Shown here piece by piece: positions 60,867 through 64,000 of a DNA stretch of 64,000 nucleotides (position 1 is the stretch's first letter; each line of letters starts with the position of its first letter). The translations under genes and the position numbers were made by a program. The notes beneath the pieces were generated by a model. That model ran no database searches. It saw nothing but the letters and a program-made list of their open reading frames with translations, and was not told where the DNA came from. Source of the stretch: Streptomyces sp. CB09001 (GTDB lineage Bacteria; Actinomycetota; Actinomycetes; Streptomycetales; Streptomycetaceae); assembly GCF_003369795.1 (NCBI RefSeq), contig NZ_CP026730.1, positions 3,410,001 through 3,474,000 of the forward strand, read 5' to 3'.

Positions 60867-62120
60867 TCAGACCCCCTCTGCGTCTGCGAACGATGCCTGG
60901 TAGGCGGCGAACTGGGCCCGCTCCTCGTCCACGAGCGCGTGTCCGTCCGCGTACACGTTCTCGAAGATGGCGAAACGGTCCGGGTCCGGCATGGCACGGA
61001 CCACTTCGCGCACTCGTTTGCCCAACGTCTCGCTCTCGGCCTCCAGTTCCGCGAAGAATCCCTCGTCCGCGTGGTTTGCGGACTCCAGGAAGCGGCGAAG
61101 GCGCAGGATCGGGTCCTTCGCCTCCCAGGCGGCCCGCTCGTCGTCGTGCCGGTAGCGGGAGGGGTCGTCCGAGGTGGTGTGGGCGCCCATGCGGTACGTG
61201 TACGCCTCGATCAGCGCCGGACCCTCACCGCGCCGCGCGCGGTCCAGGGCCCAGCGGGTGACCGCGAGGGAGGCCAGCACGTCGTTGCCGTCGACGCGGA
61301 CGCCGGGGAAGCCGAAGCCCTGGGCGCGCTGGTAGAGCGGCACCCGGGTCTGCTTCTCGTTGGACTCGGAGATCGCCCACTGGTTGTTCTGGCAGAAGAA
61401 CACCACGGGCGCGTTGTAGACGGCGGCGAAGTTGAACGCCTCGCTGACGTCGCCCTGGCTGGAGGCGCCGTCGCCGAAGTACGCGATCACGCCCGAGTCG
61501 GCACCGTCCTTGGCCACGCCCATGGCGTAGCCCGTGGCGTGCAGCGCCTGCGAGCCGATGACGATGGTGTACAGGTGGAAGTTGTTGCTGTTGGGGTCCC
61601 AGCCGCCGTTGTTCACGCCGCGGAACATGCCGAGCAGGTTGGTCGGGTCCACCCCGCGGCACCAGGCGACGCCGTGCTCGCGGTAGGTCGGGAAGACGTA
61701 GTCGTCCTCGCGGGTGGCCCGGCCGGAGCCGATCTGGGCGGCCTCCTGGCCCAGCAGGGAGGCCCACAGGCCCAGCTCGCCCTGGCGCTGCAGGGCGGTG
61801 GCCTCGGCGTCGAAGCGCCGGGTGAGCACCATGTCGCGGTACAGACCGCGCAGCTCGTCCGGGGTGATGTCGGCGACGTACGAGGCGTACTCGGCGTAGG
61901 CGGCGTCCTCGACGCGCTCGCCCTCGGGCGTCAGCAGCTGCACCAGCTCCGTGTCGGAGCCCTTCTCGGCAGCGGTACGGGTGGTGCTGGTGGTGCGAGT
62001 CGTGCGCTTGCCGGTGCCGGCCTTGCTGCCGGTGGTCCCGGCCGCCTTGGTGCCGGTGGTGCCGGCCGCCTTGCTTCCGGCGCTGCGTCGCGGCTTGCGC
62101 GCGGCAGTGCTCTCGGTCAC
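60867..62120 (-). CDS. bkdA2: Branched-chain 2-oxoacid dehydrogenase E1 alpha subunit
   Basis: A 417-aa thiamine-diphosphate-binding subunit that decarboxylates branched 2-oxoacids. The cofactor motif GDGASSQGDVSEAFNFAAVYNAPVVFFCQNNQWAIS is seen at about 217-255, followed by the phosphorylation-loop region (YRMGAHTTSDDPSRYR). A 55-residue Ala/Thr/Lys/Arg-rich N-terminus, with repeats of GTTGSKAA type, precedes the domain and looks disordered. The start is GTG 62120, with GGAGGAG 6 bases upstream. It is first gene of the operon; a 22-bp palindrome lies about 190 bp upstream. It is a second bkd-type cluster by recollection of Streptomyces genomes. Confidence 0.95.
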   Translation of the reverse strand: MTESTAARKPRRSAGSKAAGTTGTKAAGTTGSKAGTGKRTTRTTSTTRTAAEKGSDTELVQLLTPEGERVEDAAYAEYASYVADITPDELRGLYRDMVLTRRFDAEATALQRQGELGLWASLLGQEAAQIGSGRATREDDYVFPTYREHGVAWCRGVDPTNLLGMFRGVNNGGWDPNSNNFHLYTIVIGSQALHATGYAMGVAKDGADSGVIAYFGDGASSQGDVSEAFNFAAVYNAPVVFFCQNNQWAISESNEKQTRVPLYQRAQGFGFPGVRVDGNDVLASLAVTRWALDRARRGEGPALIEAYTYRMGAHTTSDDPSRYRHDDERAAWEAKDPILRLRRFLESANHADEGFFAELEAESETLGKRVREVVRAMPDPDRFAIFENVYADGHALVDEERAQFAAYQASFADAEGV

Positions 62121-62425
62121 GTGTGCTCCTCCGTCGGTCCGGCCCCCGGGTTCGCCGGAAGCCAGTGCGGCTCACCTGCGGCCCGGCGGACGCACAAGGG
62201 TGGGTGCGGCCCGATCGGGAACAGGCGTGACAGGTGCCCCGGCGAGCGCCCTGCGAACAGCACGTTACCCAGTGCTCCACATTTCTGTGAAACCCCTCCT
62301 GACCTGCGTTTTTACTCGGATTTCCAAGTAAATCGGCGCAGGGCGGAAGTTTTACTGGTCACAGCCTTGCAGGGGGCCGGAACAACGGCACGTTATCCCG
62401 GCCACCCCGGGCACGGGAAGAGTCG
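62121..62425. other. Divergent promoter region between bkd operon and response-regulator gene
   Basis: 305 bp without a gene. The left half is ordinary GC-rich sequence; the right half (62270-62370) is AT-rich with TTTTTACTCGGA and TTTTACTGGTCACAG, a 22-bp palindrome at 62311-62332, and a possible second half-site TTTTACTGG at 62351. It should hold the promoters of both divergent units. Confidence 0.6.
62311..62332. promoter_or_regulatory. 22-bp operator-like palindrome upstream of the bkd operon
   Basis: TTTACTCGGA and TCCAAGTAAA match as inverted arms at 9 of 10 positions around TT. Its AT-rich arms contrast sharply with the local base composition. It resembles dimeric regulator sites (for example Lrp/AsnC or TetR type) without allowing an assignment. 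Confidence 0.6.
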
Positions 62426-63100
62426 GTGTGTGACACTGACCGCGTGCGCGAAGAAGGAAAAATCCGGGTATTCCTCCTCGACGACCACGAGGTGGTCCGG
62501 CGCGGGGTGCACGATCTGCTCGCCGGCGAGGCCGACATCGAGGTGGTGGGCGAGGCCGGTACGGTCGCCGAGGCACACGCCCGGGTCGCGGCCACCCGCC
62601 CGGACGTCGCCGTGCTGGACGTGCGGCTGCCCGACGGCAGCGGCGTCGAGGTCTGCCGGGACATCCGCTCCCGGGACGAGTCCGTCCGCTGCCTGATGCT
62701 GACCTCCTTCGCCGACGACGAGGCCCTCTTCGACGCGATCATGGCGGGCGCCTCGGGTTACGTCCTCAAGGACATCCGCGGCGCCGAGCTGCTCGGCGCC
62801 GTACGGGAGGTGGCGGCCGGGAAGTCGCTGCTCGACCCGGCGGCCACCGCGCGCGTGCTGGAGCGGCTGCGGGGCGGCGGAGCGAAGCCGGACGACCGGC
62901 TGGCCGGCCTCACCGAGCAGGAGCGCCGCATCCTGGACCTCATCGGCGAGGGACTGACCAACCGCGCGATCGGCGAGCGGCTGCACCTGGCGGAGAAGAC
63001 GATCAAGAACTACGTGTCGAGCCTGCTGGGCAAGCTCGGCATGCAGCGGCGTTCCCAGGCGGCCGCCTTCGTGGCCCGCCTGGAGGCCGAGAACCGCTGA
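62426..63100 (+). CDS. NarL/FixJ-family orphan response regulator
   Basis: A 224-aa regulator. The receiver domain (about 12-130) has DD (19-20), phospho-acceptor Asp65 (VLDVRLP), Thr93 and Lys115 (VLKDI); the C-terminal LuxR-type HTH (about 155-215) reads [48 protein letters not shown]. This is the DevR/NarL class. No histidine kinase is nearby. The start is GTG 62426, with GGAAGAG 5-6 bases upstream; GTG 62444 is the alternative. The divergent bkd operon and the palindrome between them make bkd regulation a reasonable hypothesis. Confidence 0.93.
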   Translation: MCDTDRVREEGKIRVFLLDDHEVVRRGVHDLLAGEADIEVVGEAGTVAEAHARVAATRPDVAVLDVRLPDGSGVEVCRDIRSRDESVRCLMLTSFADDEALFDAIMAGASGYVLKDIRGAELLGAVREVAAGKSLLDPAATARVLERLRGGGAKPDDRLAGLTEQERRILDLIGEGLTNRAIGERLHLAEKTIKNYVSSLLGKLGMQRRSQAAAFVARLEAENR

Positions 63101-63227
63101 CGGGTCCCGTCTCCCCCCGCCGGGCGCGCTCCGGGCTTGCCCGGGGCGACTTACTCGGGACTTACGTCCCCTCCTGCCGGGGCGGGCGGCCCTGTTCCCG
63201 GGCCCCGGGCTCCCGCACAGTGACATC

Positions 63228-63635
63228 ATGCGCTCCGACGAACAGCTCGCCGTCGGCCTGCTCGGCCGCACCGCCTACGGCCGGGCGGCCACCACCCTGC
63301 GCGCCCTGCCCTTCCTCGCCCACGCGCGGCACATCGTGGCCGACGGCCGGGTCCTGCTGCGCATGCCCAGGAGCTGGGGGTACCACCGGGTGTGCGCCGG
63401 GAGCGTCGTCGCGTACGGAGCGGACAACCTGACCTCCGCGCGGCCCGGCGAGAGCCTGTGGACCGTGCAGGTCGTGGGCCGGTGCGAGGCCCACCAGCCG
63501 AGCAGCGCCGAACTGGAGCGGTTCGGTCCGACGCCGGACCGGGTGGACGGCGAGCCCTTCGAGCCCGCCTACCTGCGCGTCGACCCGCAGTTCGGCACGG
63601 TGCACTTCACGGACGGGTCGGCCGGGCCGCTGTGA
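63228..63635 (+). CDS. Pyridoxamine-5'-phosphate oxidase-like FMN-binding protein
   Basis: A 135-aa split-barrel protein of the PPOX-like/flavin-binding family: LLGRTAYGRAATTLRALPFLAHARHIVADGRVLLRM, then VVAYGADNLTSARPGESLWTVQVVGRCEAHQP, with the typical Arg and Ser residues for FMN phosphate. Members act in flavin- or F420-dependent reductions or as heme-binding proteins. The ATG at 63228 follows TGACATC, and the preceding 120 bp contain no other gene. It follows the response regulator on the same strand, and a terminator hairpin follows at 63651-63690. Confidence 0.8.
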   Translation: MRSDEQLAVGLLGRTAYGRAATTLRALPFLAHARHIVADGRVLLRMPRSWGYHRVCAGSVVAYGADNLTSARPGESLWTVQVVGRCEAHQPSSAELERFGPTPDRVDGEPFEPAYLRVDPQFGTVHFTDGSAGPL

Positions 63636-63650
63636 CGTCCCCGCAACGCA

Positions 63651-63690
63651 ACGCGCGCGTGGAGCCCGTTTCCGGGCCGCACGCGCGCGT
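63651..63690. terminator. Bidirectional hairpin between PPOX-like gene and repeat-tailed gene
   Basis: ACGCGCGCGT occurs at 63651-63660 and 63681-63690 and is itself palindromic, so the two copies can pair; the inner GCCCG/CGGGC stem around TTTC strengthens the structure. It lies between two convergent genes. Confidence 0.75.
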
Positions 63691-63707
63691 AGGGATCACG
63701 GTACGGG

Positions 63708-64000
63708 TCAGCTGTCGCCGCCCTCGGAACCGCCCGGGGCGCCGGTCGCGCCGCCCGTCGGCTCGCCGCCGCCGGTGGGATCGCCGCCGCCGGTCGGCTC
63801 ACCACCGCCGGTCGGCTCACCGCCGCCCGTCGGGTCACCCGTCGGATCGCCGGTCGGGTCGCCCGTGGGATCGCCGGTCGGGTCCCCCGTCGGATCGTCC
63901 GTCGCGGTCTCCGACGGCGTCCACGTCGGGGTGTACGGCTTGTCCCAGTCCCCGTCGCCGGTGCCGCCGCCGCCCGAGCCCTGCTCGGTGCCGGGGTCGG
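63708..64000 (-). CDS. C-terminal part of a Pro/Gly/Thr repeat-tailed protein (truncated by window edge)
   Basis: Only the last 97 codons are visible. They read as a DWDKPYTPTWTPSE-like start and then repeats of GDPT (five copies) and EPTGGG/DPTGGG units before the terminal GATGAPGGSEGGDS. The hexa- and nonamer DNA repeats (GGATCGCCGG- and CCGCCGGTCGG-type) continue to 63895. Such tails occur on cell-wall or surface proteins and on the ends of Streptomyces penicillin-binding proteins; the body of the protein lies beyond base 64000, so no function can be assigned. Confidence 0.6.
   Translation of the reverse strand, partial: DPGTEQGSGGGGTGDGDWDKPYTPTWTPSETATDDPTGDPTGDPTGDPTGDPTGDPTGGGEPTGGGEPTGGGDPTGGGEPTGGATGAPGGSEGGDS

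Overview
This window is very GC-rich and gene-dense actinobacterial chromosome. GTG starts are frequent, third codon positions are strongly GC, and several -10 boxes are of the TAnnnT type set immediately before the start codon. Typical Streptomyces families are present (DUF6479, DUF6458, SGC-type D-Ala-D-Ala carboxypeptidase, a second branched-chain 2-oxoacid dehydrogenase, PhoX with a PHO box). From memory, the gene order resembles the S. coelicolor/S. lividans core region left of oriC (around SCO3758-SCO3819); this was not checked by a search. A perfect 14-bp parS core at 39105-39118 agrees with an origin-proximal core location. I see no rRNA, tRNA, CRISPR array or intact mobile element.

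Layout. 1-6.4 kb: a truncated fatty-acid desaturase, a hydrolase/acyltransferase pair, a small conserved protein and two CNNM/CBS (HlyC/CorC-type) membrane proteins. 6.6-9.3 kb: Spo0M-like and TerB-like genes that share the same operator at their promoters, a TatA-like gene and a TetR regulator. 9.4-16 kb: P450, esterase lipoprotein plus penicillin-binding protein, LysR regulator, serine beta-lactamase-fold protein and a DUF6479 protein. 16-25 kb: M24 peptidase, an auxiliary threonyl-tRNA synthetase behind a leader peptide and hairpin, nucleoside hydrolase, an ATPase remnant, a GH13 glucosidase, a lipoprotein, and an HTH-TPR regulator divergent from a tiny exported peptide. 25-34 kb: PP2C phosphatase, membrane proteins, an endonuclease/phosphatase-fold protein, PhoX with PHO box and a VWA protein. 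34-44 kb: metG, a PH-like protein, a glycosyltransferase, aspS, parS, a multidomain SpoIIE phosphatase, a frameshifted AI-2E transporter, pirin and an SseB-like protein. 44-54.6 kb: acyl-CoA dehydrogenase, M18 aminopeptidase, a TnpB-like remnant, cupin/GlxA-type regulator, LURP-like, DUF2867, carbon-nitrogen hydrolase, mycothiol-type isomerase, and an MFS/GntR pair. 54.8-64 kb: dacA, a YtrA-type regulator with its membrane partner, a BRO-N protein, the E1alpha-E1beta-E2 operon, an orphan response regulator, a PPOX-like protein and the end of a repeat-tailed protein.

Most of the window is housekeeping or envelope biology, and the most interesting material is regulatory. The best candidates are: (1) a threonine leader peptide and attenuator before the auxiliary ThrRS; (2) an HTH-TPR regulator with a divergently encoded 56-aa exported peptide, resembling an RRNPP-type peptide-sensing pair; (3) a common 16-bp operator at the Spo0M-like and TerB-like promoters; (4) two inverted operators between tetR and the P450; (5) a 22-bp palindrome in front of the 2-oxoacid dehydrogenase operon; and (6) a YtrA-type self-operator next to a GTACGG repeat cluster. 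Decayed genes (DUF234-type ATPase, TnpB, AI-2E transporter) show minor past insertion and decay.
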